From assembly GCA_016285645.1 (NCBI GenBank), contig JAEERC010000038.1:1-64000 (forward strand): a stretch of DNA of 64,000 nucleotides, written 5' to 3'. Every line of letters begins with the position of its first letter. Within the stretch, counting starts at the first letter, position 1. The position numbers and the translations under genes are program-made. The notes beneath the pieces were generated by a model. That model was not told where the DNA came from. It did no database searches and worked only from the letters and a program-made list of their open reading frames with translations. Below, piece by piece: positions 1-8,448 of this stretch. Source of the DNA: Clostridiaceae bacterium (lineage in GTDB: Bacteria > Bacillota > Clostridia > Oscillospirales > Acutalibacteraceae).

Positions 1-4
1 AACA

Positions 5-113
5 GTTTTCACGCGAAAAATGAGCCGCAGAACAAGGAAGATTTGTGAAAGCATACTTTGTGTATGGTAAGCAAATCTGACGATGTTATGCGGCTTTGGC
101 TTTCCGTGAAAAC
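5..113. repeat. Long imperfect inverted repeat (hairpin element)
   Basis: The arms pair over about 43 nt each: GTTTTCACG at 5-13 with CGTGAAAAC at 105-113, AGCCGCA with TGCGGCT, AGATTTG with CAAATCT, and a small apical CATAC/GTATG stem. Internal mismatches are spread along the stem. It lies 3' of the minus-strand gene ending at 169 and encodes no supported protein. It could be a MITE-like repeat or a structured RNA; only one copy is in this window, so repeat status is inferred from the fold alone. Confidence 0.55.
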
Positions 114-168
114 CAATACTGTCTTATGAACGACCGCCCAAACTCCGCAGACGTTTTTGTTTTTATTG

Positions 169-1329
169 TCATTTATATATCGCCAGGATTCTGTTGTTGA
201 GCGTTACATCTATGCTTTCGGCGAAGCCCTTTACATTATCGTTTATTTCGGCGTTGTACTGTTCCCTGCTCAGGTCGAGAGCCGACTGTGTCTCACTGCA
301 GACGAGGTATTCGTCCTCGATAATCCATTTTGTCATTTTAGTCGCGTTGTCGGCGTATTTCGAGCAAAGCGACTTATATTCCGTAACGCCTAACTGTGTT
401 GAATCAAAGGCGTCCGCCTTGGCAACGGCGCTGTTCGCGTAAAACAGGGCTGTTTCGGCGTATTCCCAGCTTTTTTCCTGGATGTCGGTATTGAGGGCTA
501 TGTTGAAGTTCTTGCTCATCTCCTCGAGGTCGGGGCCGACGGCTTTGAGCAGATTGTAAACCTCAAAATAGGAGCCGTATCTGTTGCAGGCGGAGATGTA
601 ATGATTGAGAAACTCGATAAGCACGCCCGCCCCCGGCACGCCGTCAAGATTGTAGCGCTCGCTCGTTGCGAGGCAGTTTTTGAGTTTCGTGCCCGCGCTA
701 AGCGAAAAATCGGGTTCTCCGCTTTTGAAAACTATGTTGTAAGCCACGGCGCAAAGCCCTTTTACAAACGGCTCGAGGTTCGGCTCGGGTATTCTGTCGA
801 GAATATAAAAAGCGGCGTCGTAATCGCCGTCGTTGAGATAAATCTCAACATTCGATTCGAGAGCGTCCGTAAGCACGGAGATATCGGCGTTCTGATCCTT
901 TTCGAGAATGTAAATAACCGTATCAGCCGCCGCCTCATACTCGCCGTTCCACAGCGCCTTGGCGGCGCAGACGGCAAGCGGTTTCGCGTAGGACGAAAAA
1001 CGGAAATCGTCAAAATTCTCAATCATCAGGTCGGTCATATTCCGCGCGGTGGTGACATAGCCCTTGCCGAGAATGCTTTTATACTGCGAGAGCATGGCGC
1101 TCTCCACTTTCTTTGTGAAAAGAAGTTTGCCGGCGGGATTCATTGAGGCGTATTCCTGCATCGCCTCCCCGGTTTTGCCGGAATTTATGAGATCCGTCAC
1201 CGTGTTGCAGTTCATTGCCCCGAACACGGCTATAACGCCCGCAATAAGAATTATTCCGATAAAGCAGATGGCAACCGCCGCCCACACTCCCGAGCGCGAG
1301 GACGAGCGCCTGACTTCATTTTCATCCAT
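169..1329 (-). CDS. Membrane-anchored hypothetical protein
   Basis: This 386-residue protein has a short charged N-terminus, one hydrophobic segment at about residues 15-38, and a long, mostly helical domain outside the membrane. The helical part contains repeated patterns such as 'YEAAADTVIYIL' and 'GDYDAAFYILDRI' that resemble tetratricopeptide-type units, but I cannot assign a family. A GGGAG ribosome site precedes the ATG. It is divergent from the cyclophilin gene across an 85-bp AT-rich spacer. The likely topology is N-in with the helical domain outside. The function is unknown. Confidence 0.75.
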   Translation of the reverse strand: MDENEVRRSSSRSGVWAAVAICFIGIILIAGVIAVFGAMNCNTVTDLINSGKTGEAMQEYASMNPAGKLLFTKKVESAMLSQYKSILGKGYVTTARNMTDLMIENFDDFRFSSYAKPLAVCAAKALWNGEYEAAADTVIYILEKDQNADISVLTDALESNVEIYLNDGDYDAAFYILDRIPEPNLEPFVKGLCAVAYNIVFKSGEPDFSLSAGTKLKNCLATSERYNLDGVPGAGVLIEFLNHYISACNRYGSYFEVYNLLKAVGPDLEEMSKNFNIALNTDIQEKSWEYAETALFYANSAVAKADAFDSTQLGVTEYKSLCSKYADNATKMTKWIIEDEYLVCSETQSALDLSREQYNAEINDNVKGFAESIDVTLNNRILAIYK

Positions 1330-1414
1330 GGCGGAAATCTCCCATTGAAAAATCGGTATTTTATGTTATTATAATATAAACAAACAAAAAAGGAAATATT
1401 ACGGAGTGAAAAAA

Positions 1415-2122
1415 ATGAAAAAAACATCTTTTAAAGTATTGTGCGCGCTTATCGCGCTTGCTCTCGCGCTCATGTGCTTTGCCTCCTGCGGTAAAGACGA
1501 AAACAGCGGCGATAACGGCCTGACAATCAATGTTACCGACGCGCAGACGGTTTACAATCCGCAAAGCAGCAGCGGTGAAAGCGAAATGAGCAAAATACCG
1601 GAAGGAGCTCATCCGCAGGTGCTTTTCACAATGGAAAACGGCGGCACATTCACCATTGAGCTTTACCCCGAATACGCCCCGCAGACCTGCGAAAACTTTC
1701 TGAACCTCGTAAACAGCGGATTCTACAGCGGCAAGACCTTCCACAGGGTTATCAAGGACTTTATGGCACAGGGCGGTATGCCCGACGAGAGCGAGTTCGG
1801 CTCGGTAAAGAACATTTACGGCGAATTCAGGGCGAACGGCTTTGAGCAGAACACGCTGAAACACACCCGCGGCGTTGTCTCCATGGCGCGCGCGACCTCC
1901 CCCAATTCCGCCTCAACGCAGTTCTTCATCTGCTACAGCGACGCGGGTTGCGCCCACCTTGACGGCTACTACGCCGCTTTCGGCAAGGTGATTGACGGAA
2001 TGGAAACCGTTGACGCTTTCCTTGATGTGGAAAGAACAATGGACGCGAACGGGTCATTGTCCGCTCCCGTCACGCCGATAGTCATAGCATCCGCAAAGCA
2101 GATTGAGAACGCGAATGACTGA
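1415..2122 (+). CDS. Cyclophilin-type peptidyl-prolyl isomerase lipoprotein
   Basis: A secreted peptidyl-prolyl cis-trans isomerase expected to assist folding of exported proteins at the outer face of the membrane. The N-terminus is a lipoprotein signal ending in a lipobox around FASC. The cyclophilin fold follows, with the hallmark FHRVIKDFMAQGG and later SMARA and QFFICYSD segments that form the active site. The reading frame can start at GTG 1406, but the ribosome site (CGGAG, 1402-1406) overlaps that codon. ATG 1415 has normal spacing, giving 235 residues. A strong terminator follows directly. Confidence 0.93.
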   Translation: MKKTSFKVLCALIALALALMCFASCGKDENSGDNGLTINVTDAQTVYNPQSSSGESEMSKIPEGAHPQVLFTMENGGTFTIELYPEYAPQTCENFLNLVNSGFYSGKTFHRVIKDFMAQGGMPDESEFGSVKNIYGEFRANGFEQNTLKHTRGVVSMARATSPNSASTQFFICYSDAGCAHLDGYYAAFGKVIDGMETVDAFLDVERTMDANGSLSAPVTPIVIASAKQIENAND

Positions 2123-2141
2123 AAATAAATAAAAATACGGA

Positions 2142-2176
2142 AATCCGCCGACGGAAAATCGGCGGATTCTTTTTAT
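2142..2176. terminator. Bidirectional intrinsic terminator
   Basis: A perfect 10-bp stem (2142-2151 with 2159-2168) is followed by a T-run on the plus strand. A mixed A/T tract on the other side lets it also end the converging GH89 gene. Confidence 0.85.
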
Positions 2177-4293
2177 TCTTCGCTTTCGGGGATGATATAT
2201 TTTTCGTATTTCTCAACAAGTTTTTTCGCCAATTCGACCGTGTCTTCCTCACTCGGTTCTGCAGGGGTGACGGTCTGGAGCCAGTTCGTTTCGAATTTTT
2301 CGTAATTTTTATAAAACGAATTGCCCGCATAAATGTTGCGCTCGCAGTACTGCTTCCTTGTTTCGGTTTTGTAGCCGCGCTTTTTGAAGAACACGGCCAG
2401 CTGCTCGAAGAAGGAGTGCCAGCGCTTCGAGTAGTAGGTGGAAATCATTCCGCCCCATTCCTTCCAGGCGTAGTCGTAGTTTACGCTGGTGTGAATCGGG
2501 CCCCAGATTGTAAGCTGAGTGAGAAGATTGAGTTCGAAATTCTGCTTTTCCTTTTCATCGAGGGCGCTCGAACCCGCGAGAGCGAGGTTGTGATAAAGGG
2601 TGAGTTCCTTTCTCGTCTGAAGAAGGGAATCGAGATCCTCGAGAATTTTCAGGAAAAGGTTTGACGAGCGCTCAAAGGTGTTTACATCCTTCTCGTAATA
2701 GGCGTTCATCACCTTGAAATAAAGTCCGTTCGCGAGGTTTGAAAGCACCTGACGGGTAAGGTCGCACACATCGTATTGATAACCGTCGCCCTGCGCCTCT
2801 TCAGCGCTGAGCAGGGCTTTGAGCCCTTCAAAAAGGCGGGCGTTTGAATAGCGGATTTCAAGGGTGTCGTTGGGCGCTGTGTGCAGAAGTTTTGTTGACG
2901 GCCTCGCGCAGATGATTGAGCCCGTTTCACGCCCCGTACATTCCTTTGAGTAGCAGGTTTCATACATAGCCCTTACCGCCTCATAAAGGCATGTTTCATC
3001 GCTCTTGTAGCGCCTTTTCGCGTAGGAGCGCAGGAAGGAATCGATATCTATTTTACCGTTTTCGGTGAGCACATCGAAAGCCATTTCGAAAAGCAGAGGA
3101 TTCTGCCGTACGCCCTCGGGGAAAAGCCCCGCTCCGCAGACATTGGGATATTTTTCTTTGACCGAAAGGTATTCGTTTGAGGCGATGGCGTCGAGCGAGC
3201 CGTGAAGGGTGTTGCGGTCGCCGAAATTGTAAATTCTGCCGCAGACAAAGTCGTGTCCCCAGAAGCCCTGCGTTTCGTCCGCTTTCTGCGAGTTTATGTC
3301 GAGAATAAGCAGCCTGCCCTTGGGAACAGCCCTGACAATCGGCTCAAAGAGCGACCACGCCTGCATTACCCAGACGGAGTCGGAATCGAAGTTCTGATAG
3401 AGCGTGTCTATAGCCCTGCCGACATTGTGAAGATAATCCTTCTTTTTGCCCATCGGCTTGTTCTCGTGGAAAGGATCGCAGGCGTAGTAGTGGTAGGCGC
3501 CGAGCAGCTGACGCTGTTTTTCAAGGAACGCCGTGCCGAATTTTCTGAAGAGAGGGTCGAGCGGGTCAACCATACAGTTAGACGGAAAGTTGCACCAGGG
3601 CTTTGCCGCCTGCAGACGGGCGGAACGGAAAAGCTTTGCAATCGAGCGCGGAACATTGCCCGAAAAGCCCTGCATAATCGGAGTCATACCGAGTTCCGTT
3701 ACCCGTTTTATTATTTCCTGACCGAGTTCAAGGCGTTTGTCGATGTAGTTTTTGTCGGTAAGCGGGAAGTAGGCGCAGATGTTGCCCATAAGCTGCCACG
3801 GGAAGAAGCCGGGGCCGCTGATATATCTGAGAGCGCCGTTTTCGCTGTATTTGAACTCCCTGAGGGTATAGAACCAGACCGCTTCAGTGCCGACGGTGCA
3901 GAGCGGCATATTGATACCGTTCATCGCCATGAAGTCAATCTCTTTTTCCCATTCGTCCCAGCCCCACCAGGCGAAGGAATAGCCGTAGGTGCAGTAGTTG
4001 AGATATACGCGCCTGTCCTGCTCAATAATGTGCTTTATTTCCTTTTCGGGCACGGGCGCTTCGGTTATATCGGGAATCGAGGTGTTGCCGCAGTGGGATA
4101 CGCTCACACCGCAGTAATCCTTCAGATAGCGGTAGTAAGCCATCGCCTGGCTTATCTTGCAGTCGCCGCCGAGCACTACCTTGCCGTTGCGCCCGGAGAC
4201 CGTATAGACGGACTTTCCGTTTTCCTTTTCGATTGTTTCAAGCACAAACGCCGTGAAGATTGACGGGGTGTTGCGTCTGATGAGATTATGCAT
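2173..4293 (-). CDS. Alpha-N-acetylglucosaminidase, GH89 (NAGLU-like)
   Basis: Predicted to remove terminal alpha-linked N-acetylglucosamine, as found on mucin and related host glycans. It matches the NAGLU family over its length: the YSFAWWGWDEWEKEIDFMA block near residues 105-125, the GFSGNVP motif, and two conserved glutamates expected to be catalytic (about E277 in DPFHE and E393 in FPEGVRQNP). No signal peptide is visible, so it probably acts inside the cell on imported sugars. A start at 4311 is possible but lacks a ribosome site; the ATG at 4293 follows AAAGG, giving 706 residues. A terminator separates it from the upstream sugar operon. Confidence 0.92.
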   Translation of the reverse strand: MHNLIRRNTPSIFTAFVLETIEKENGKSVYTVSGRNGKVVLGGDCKISQAMAYYRYLKDYCGVSVSHCGNTSIPDITEAPVPEKEIKHIIEQDRRVYLNYCTYGYSFAWWGWDEWEKEIDFMAMNGINMPLCTVGTEAVWFYTLREFKYSENGALRYISGPGFFPWQLMGNICAYFPLTDKNYIDKRLELGQEIIKRVTELGMTPIMQGFSGNVPRSIAKLFRSARLQAAKPWCNFPSNCMVDPLDPLFRKFGTAFLEKQRQLLGAYHYYACDPFHENKPMGKKKDYLHNVGRAIDTLYQNFDSDSVWVMQAWSLFEPIVRAVPKGRLLILDINSQKADETQGFWGHDFVCGRIYNFGDRNTLHGSLDAIASNEYLSVKEKYPNVCGAGLFPEGVRQNPLLFEMAFDVLTENGKIDIDSFLRSYAKRRYKSDETCLYEAVRAMYETCYSKECTGRETGSIICARPSTKLLHTAPNDTLEIRYSNARLFEGLKALLSAEEAQGDGYQYDVCDLTRQVLSNLANGLYFKVMNAYYEKDVNTFERSSNLFLKILEDLDSLLQTRKELTLYHNLALAGSSALDEKEKQNFELNLLTQLTIWGPIHTSVNYDYAWKEWGGMISTYYSKRWHSFFEQLAVFFKKRGYKTETRKQYCERNIYAGNSFYKNYEKFETNWLQTVTPAEPSEEDTVELAKKLVEKYEKYIIPESEE

Positions 4294-4375
4294 AACACGC
4301 TTACCTTTCATTCATACTGCCGTTTATTATATCACAGTGAAAAAATAAAATCATCTGTTTTTTAAATATTTATCA

Positions 4376-4405
4376 AAGAAAAAAGGACCGCAAACGCAGT
4401 CCTTT
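4376..4405 (-). terminator. Intrinsic terminator after the SDR gene
   Basis: Minus-strand stem of 10 bp (4396-4405 with 4382-4391) with a short loop and a T-rich tail. It closes the operon that begins at 8320. Confidence 0.85.
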
Positions 4406-4420
4406 AATTTAACACTTTGA

Positions 4421-5269
4421 TTATACGCCCGAATACGCCGAGAAGCCGCCGTCAATCGGCAGGATAACTCCCGTGACGAAGGCGGAATATTCCTCATCGC
4501 AGAAGAAGATGAGAGCGCCCGTGAGGTCGGCGGGAACACCGAAACGCCCCATCGGAGTCTGTGAAATAATCTTGTTTGAGCGCGGGGTGAGAGAGCCGTC
4601 CTCATTGAAGAGAAGCGTCTTGTTCTGGTTGGTGGCGAAAAAGCCGGGGGCTATGGCGTTTACGCGGATGCCCGCTTTGGCGAAATGCACGGCGAGCCAC
4701 TGAGTAAAGTTCGAAACGCCCGCCTTCGCCGCCGAGTAGGCGGGAATTTTTGTGAGCGGGGTGAAGGCGTTCATTGAGGAGATGTTGAGAATGCTTACAT
4801 TCTCACGCTCCACCATATCTTTAGCGAAGCACTGTGTTGTGAGAAGAGTGCCGAGAATATTGAGGTTGAAAACGAACTGCACGCCCGAAGCGTCGAGGTC
4901 GAAGAATGTTTTGACATCGGCTGCCTTGTTTTCAAGGTCGCCCTCCTCGTAGTATTCCTTGGAGGTTGTGCCCTTGGGATTGTTGCCGCCCGCGCCGTTT
5001 ATGAGAATGTCGCATTTGCCGTAAACGGAATTGATTTTCTGCCTTGCCTGCTCAAGACTTTCGGGCTCAAGAACATTGCAGCCCACCGCGAGCGCCTCGC
5101 CGCCCGATGCCTTTATTTCATCGGCAACGGCCTGCGCCGCCTCCTCTTTTAAATCGAGTATCGCGACCTTAACTCCGAGAGCAGCGAGGTCCTTCGCGAA
5201 TCCGCCGCAGAGCACTCCGCCGCCGCCTGTTATAACGGCAACCCTGCCCTTTAAATTTTCATGACTCAT
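4421..5269 (-). CDS. SDR oxidoreductase, D-mannonate/fructuronate dehydrogenase type
   Basis: A 282-residue classical short-chain dehydrogenase. The N-terminal TGGGGVLCG cofactor motif, NGAGG, the catalytic SS...YSAAK block and the C-terminal DGGFSAYSG are all visible. The insert rich in acidic residues after the NAGG motif and the overall length fit the SDR-type mannonate oxidoreductases that interconvert fructuronate and mannonate; that substrate is inferred from similarity only. It is the last gene of a three-gene run with two Gfo/Idh-type proteins 15-30 bp apart, so a sugar-acid or keto-sugar pathway is likely. Confidence 0.88.
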   Translation of the reverse strand: MSHENLKGRVAVITGGGGVLCGGFAKDLAALGVKVAILDLKEEAAQAVADEIKASGGEALAVGCNVLEPESLEQARQKINSVYGKCDILINGAGGNNPKGTTSKEYYEEGDLENKAADVKTFFDLDASGVQFVFNLNILGTLLTTQCFAKDMVERENVSILNISSMNAFTPLTKIPAYSAAKAGVSNFTQWLAVHFAKAGIRVNAIAPGFFATNQNKTLLFNEDGSLTPRSNKIISQTPMGRFGVPADLTGALIFFCDEEYSAFVTGVILPIDGGFSAYSGV

Positions 5270-5284
5270 AACTGTTCCTCCGTA

Positions 5285-6286
5285 TTATTTCAGGAATACG
5301 CGTTCTCCGCTCTCCGACGAGCGGTAGGCGGCAAACACCGCTTTTGCGGCTTGCGCGCCCGAGAACGCGTCCGTTTCAAATTTTGTGCCGTTTTCAATCG
5401 CGTTGTAAAAATCGTTTATGAGCACGGGATGACCCGAGCCCCAGTAATCCTTGCCGCCCTTGCCGAGCGGGGTGAGCTCAATTTCGGACGGCGCGCCGTC
5501 CTCGACTTTAAAGAACTTTTCGCCCTCGCACCTGAGAATGCCGTTTTCAAAAACGACCTCGATGAAGACGGGGGCGTTTTCGCCGTAACCCGTAGTGCCG
5601 TAAAACACGGCGTTAACACCGTTTTCAAGTTCAAAGCGTATGCAGGCGGTGTCCTCTGTTTCTATTACGCCCTTGAGATGGTCGTTGGCGATATGGGCGT
5701 CCAGACTCAGCGCCTTTCCGCCTATATAAGTGATTAAATCTATTGTGTGTATCGCCTGATTAATAAGCAGACTGCCGCACTCCATCGCGAGCGTGCCGTG
5801 CCAGTCGTCCGAGTAATAATCCTCGCCCCTGTTCCACGTTACAAACGCCCTGATTGCCTTTATCTTTCCGTAAACACCGCTGTCTCTCGCCTCAATCACC
5901 CGGCGGATGCAGGCGTTATATCTGTTCTGAAAGCAGACGGCGTATTTTGCCGATGAATTCCTCTGCGCATTCTGAAGGGCTTCAATTTCCTCATCATTCA
6001 CGCTGCAGGGCTTTTCGCACAGAACATTGATGCCCTCATTGAGCGCTCTTACGGAGTATTCCGTGTGAAAGCAGTGCGGAGTGCAGATATGCACGGTGTC
6101 CGGGCGCTCCTTCTCAAGCATTTCGTAATAATCGGTGTAGGCGTTTATGCCGTATTTTTCGGCGTAGTAACGCGCCCTTTCGGGCTTTATGTCAACCGCG
6201 GCAACAAGTTGGGCGCACGGGCTTCTGAAAGCGGCGTCAAAATGAAGCGCCGAAACTCCGCCGCAGCCGACTACTGCAACTTTCAT
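5285..6286 (-). CDS. Gfo/Idh/MocA family oxidoreductase
   Basis: A 333-residue NAD(P)-dependent sugar oxidoreductase. The N-terminal Rossmann motif (VVGCGGVSALH), the EKP motif in CEKPCSVN and the C-terminal alpha/beta substrate domain are typical. The substrate cannot be named; relatives oxidise inositols, glucose-type sugars or glycosides at C2 or C3. It lies 12 bp downstream of the TIM-barrel/Gfo-Idh fusion and 15 bp upstream of the SDR gene, so all three are probably co-transcribed. AAAGG precedes the ATG. Confidence 0.92.
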   Translation of the reverse strand: MKVAVVGCGGVSALHFDAAFRSPCAQLVAAVDIKPERARYYAEKYGINAYTDYYEMLEKERPDTVHICTPHCFHTEYSVRALNEGINVLCEKPCSVNDEEIEALQNAQRNSSAKYAVCFQNRYNACIRRVIEARDSGVYGKIKAIRAFVTWNRGEDYYSDDWHGTLAMECGSLLINQAIHTIDLITYIGGKALSLDAHIANDHLKGVIETEDTACIRFELENGVNAVFYGTTGYGENAPVFIEVVFENGILRCEGEKFFKVEDGAPSEIELTPLGKGGKDYWGSGHPVLINDFYNAIENGTKFETDAFSGAQAAKAVFAAYRSSESGERVFLK

Positions 6287-6298
6287 CGTTCGCCTTTC

Positions 6299-8320
6299 TC
6301 AACTGCCGAAGGTTGATGACATATCGCCCTGAACGGCTTCGGTAACTGTCTTTTTGTAAGTTGAGTTCTGAATTTTCTTCTGAAGTTCGGCGTAGTAGAG
6401 ATCCTCGTCAACGGGGAGTTCCACCGCCCTGCCGAGCCAGGATGAGAGATGGGCGGCGTTCGAGATTGAAAGCCCTCTTATGCCCTCCTCGCCGTTTGCG
6501 ACAAGGTCTGTTCCGTAAAGAATCTTAGAAGTGAATTTGTTTACGACCTCGCTGTGCTGCTTGTTGAGCCCGTCGGTTTCAACATCAATCCACTCGCCTT
6601 CGAGCCTTCCGAAGCCGTTTTCCGACGTGGCGCAGTGCTCGCTGATTCTGCCGTTGAGTTTATAGAATTTAAGCTCGTTGTTTTCGCACACGAGTTTGCC
6701 GCCGTCAAGCGTAATCTCAAAACGGTTTGTGCCGGGGCAGTCGCCCGTTGTGGTAACGAAAACGCCCGTGGCGCCGTTTTCGTACTCGGCGTAAATCGTA
6801 ACATCGTCCTCAACTTCTATGTCGTGCCATTTGCCCTCGTGAAGGAAGGCCTGCACTTTTACGGGAAGGCCGCATATCCACTGCCAGAGGTCGAGGTTGT
6901 GGGGGCACTGGTTGAGGAGCACTCCGCCGCCTTCGCCCTCCCAGGTGGCGCGCCATCCGCCCGAGTTGTAATAGGCCTGAGTGCGGTACCAGTCGGTTAT
7001 AATCCAGTTTACGCGTCTTATTTCTCCGTATTCGCCGCTCTGCACCATCTCGCGCATTTTGCGGTAAACGCAGTTTGTGCGCTGGTTATACATTATTCCG
7101 AAAACCTTGCCCGATTTCGCAGCCGCCTCGTTCATCTCGCGCACCTGCTTTGTGTAAACGCCGGCGGGCTTTTCGGTGAGCACATTGAGCCCTTTTGCGA
7201 AGGCGTACTGAGCGATGGGGGAATGGAAGTAGTGGGGCGTGGCGATAAGCACAACATCGCAGTCGCCCGAGTCTATAAGTTCCTCGGCGGTGTTGTAGGT
7301 GTTGACATAGGGAAGGAGTTTTTTCGCCGCCTCAAGGCGCTCGGGGTTGATATCCGCAACCGCCGTTATGCGCATTCCGACATGCCTGCCGTCAACATTC
7401 ATACGGATATGCGAGGTACCCATATTGCCCACGCCGATAATGCCGTAACGCACGGGCTGAACCTTTTCGACAATCGCGTGAATGGCGTCGCACGCGGCGG
7501 CGAATGACGAGGTGTTGTCGGGGTAAATGAAAGCGCTCATATTGAGCTTGTCGGCGTTGCCGTTTTCAAGGGCGTTGAGCCCGTCGAACACTTTGAGGTG
7601 CGGCTCAACCGTGAGGATGTAAACCTTCTCCTCTTTTTTGTCGAGTTCAGAAAGAATATCCTGCACCCTTCCGTCACCGCAGCCCGCGGGCACAACAGCC
7701 CCGTCCGCGACACGCACATCCTTTATGTGCATATATGTAATGTATTTTTCGAGCATTTTGAAGCCCGCGTAGGTTTCGGCGCCGCACTGGAGATAGTTGG
7801 CGGGGTCGAAAATCGTGCCGATTTTCTCGCCGAGCGCTTCGGCTATTTCAAGGCATCTTTCGGGGATGTCGCCGTAGATGCCCTTTTCGTTTTCGTGGCA
7901 GCAGAGTATGCCCTGCTCAAACGAATACTCGGCCATCGCCTTTACCCTGCGCAGAACCTCGTCCTTATACTGTGCGGGGTCGTCGCCCTCGGGGATGTAG
8001 AAACTGAACATCCTGATATATTTCGTGCCGAGAATTTTCGCGACCTCAACGGTGTTTTTGAACGCCTCGAAATGCGGCTCGAAATCCTCGTTTATGAAGA
8101 TTTTACCGTATGCCGAGCCGATTGACGAAACCTTTATGCCCGCGGCGTCAAGCTTTTCTTTGAGCGCCTTTGCCTCGTCAACCGTGAAATCGGAAATGTT
8201 TTTGCCGTTTACGTTTCTCGGCTCAATCATTTCGATTCTGTTCTTTTTAAGGGCGGAAACCTGTTCGTCAATATCGGGCGATGCCTCATCGGCGAAAGCC
8301 GAAAGAATGAATTTTGCCAT
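6299..8320 (-). CDS. TIM-barrel isomerase-like / Gfo-Idh oxidoreductase fusion
   Basis: A single 673-residue frame joins two enzyme types. Residues 1 to about 285 form a xylose-isomerase-like TIM barrel (AP endonuclease 2 family) with metal-site-like pieces such as CHENEKG, FDPANY, MHIKDV and VEPHLK. Residues from about 290 form a Gfo/Idh/MocA oxidoreductase starting at YGIIGVGNMGTSH, with the TEKPAG motif and a PHNLDLWQW helix. The two activities would act on successive steps of one sugar or cyclitol. Each domain has its usual separate length, so the fusion looks complete. A TTGGAGG ribosome site precedes the ATG and it heads the operon. Confidence 0.9.
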   Translation of the reverse strand: MAKFILSAFADEASPDIDEQVSALKKNRIEMIEPRNVNGKNISDFTVDEAKALKEKLDAAGIKVSSIGSAYGKIFINEDFEPHFEAFKNTVEVAKILGTKYIRMFSFYIPEGDDPAQYKDEVLRRVKAMAEYSFEQGILCCHENEKGIYGDIPERCLEIAEALGEKIGTIFDPANYLQCGAETYAGFKMLEKYITYMHIKDVRVADGAVVPAGCGDGRVQDILSELDKKEEKVYILTVEPHLKVFDGLNALENGNADKLNMSAFIYPDNTSSFAAACDAIHAIVEKVQPVRYGIIGVGNMGTSHIRMNVDGRHVGMRITAVADINPERLEAAKKLLPYVNTYNTAEELIDSGDCDVVLIATPHYFHSPIAQYAFAKGLNVLTEKPAGVYTKQVREMNEAAAKSGKVFGIMYNQRTNCVYRKMREMVQSGEYGEIRRVNWIITDWYRTQAYYNSGGWRATWEGEGGGVLLNQCPHNLDLWQWICGLPVKVQAFLHEGKWHDIEVEDDVTIYAEYENGATGVFVTTTGDCPGTNRFEITLDGGKLVCENNELKFYKLNGRISEHCATSENGFGRLEGEWIDVETDGLNKQHSEVVNKFTSKILYGTDLVANGEEGIRGLSISNAAHLSSWLGRAVELPVDEDLYYAELQKKIQNSTYKKTVTEAVQGDMSSTFGS

Positions 8321-8350
8321 ATTTTTACCTCCAATACAACATATAGTTTG

Positions 8351-8378
8351 ATTTTACCACAATAATAATAAAATGCAA
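8351..8378 (-). promoter_or_regulatory. Promoter of the Gfo/Idh-SDR operon
   Basis: On the minus strand TTGCAT, a 16-bp spacer and TAAAAT lie about 30 bp before the fusion gene. Confidence 0.55.
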
Positions 8379-8404
8379 CATTATACAGTAAATTTTTATG
8401 CTAA

Positions 8405-8440
8405 ATTAAAAAATAAAAAGGGCGGAGTAAGAACTCCGCC
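8405..8440 (-). terminator. Terminator of the amino-acid ABC transporter operon
   Basis: An 8-bp GGCGGAGT/ACTCCGCC stem (8421-8440) with a T-rich tail on the minus strand, just after the ATPase gene. Confidence 0.85.
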
Positions 8441-8448
8441 GCAAATAA

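Noticed and set aside
3202-4263. 353-codon plus-strand frame opposite the GH89 gene
   Set aside because: Composition-driven antisense frame without ribosome site; GH89 motifs are on the minus strand.
6299-8320. Fusion gene as an assembly artefact
   Set aside because: The frame is continuous, the linker is of natural length, and codon use is uniform across the junction.
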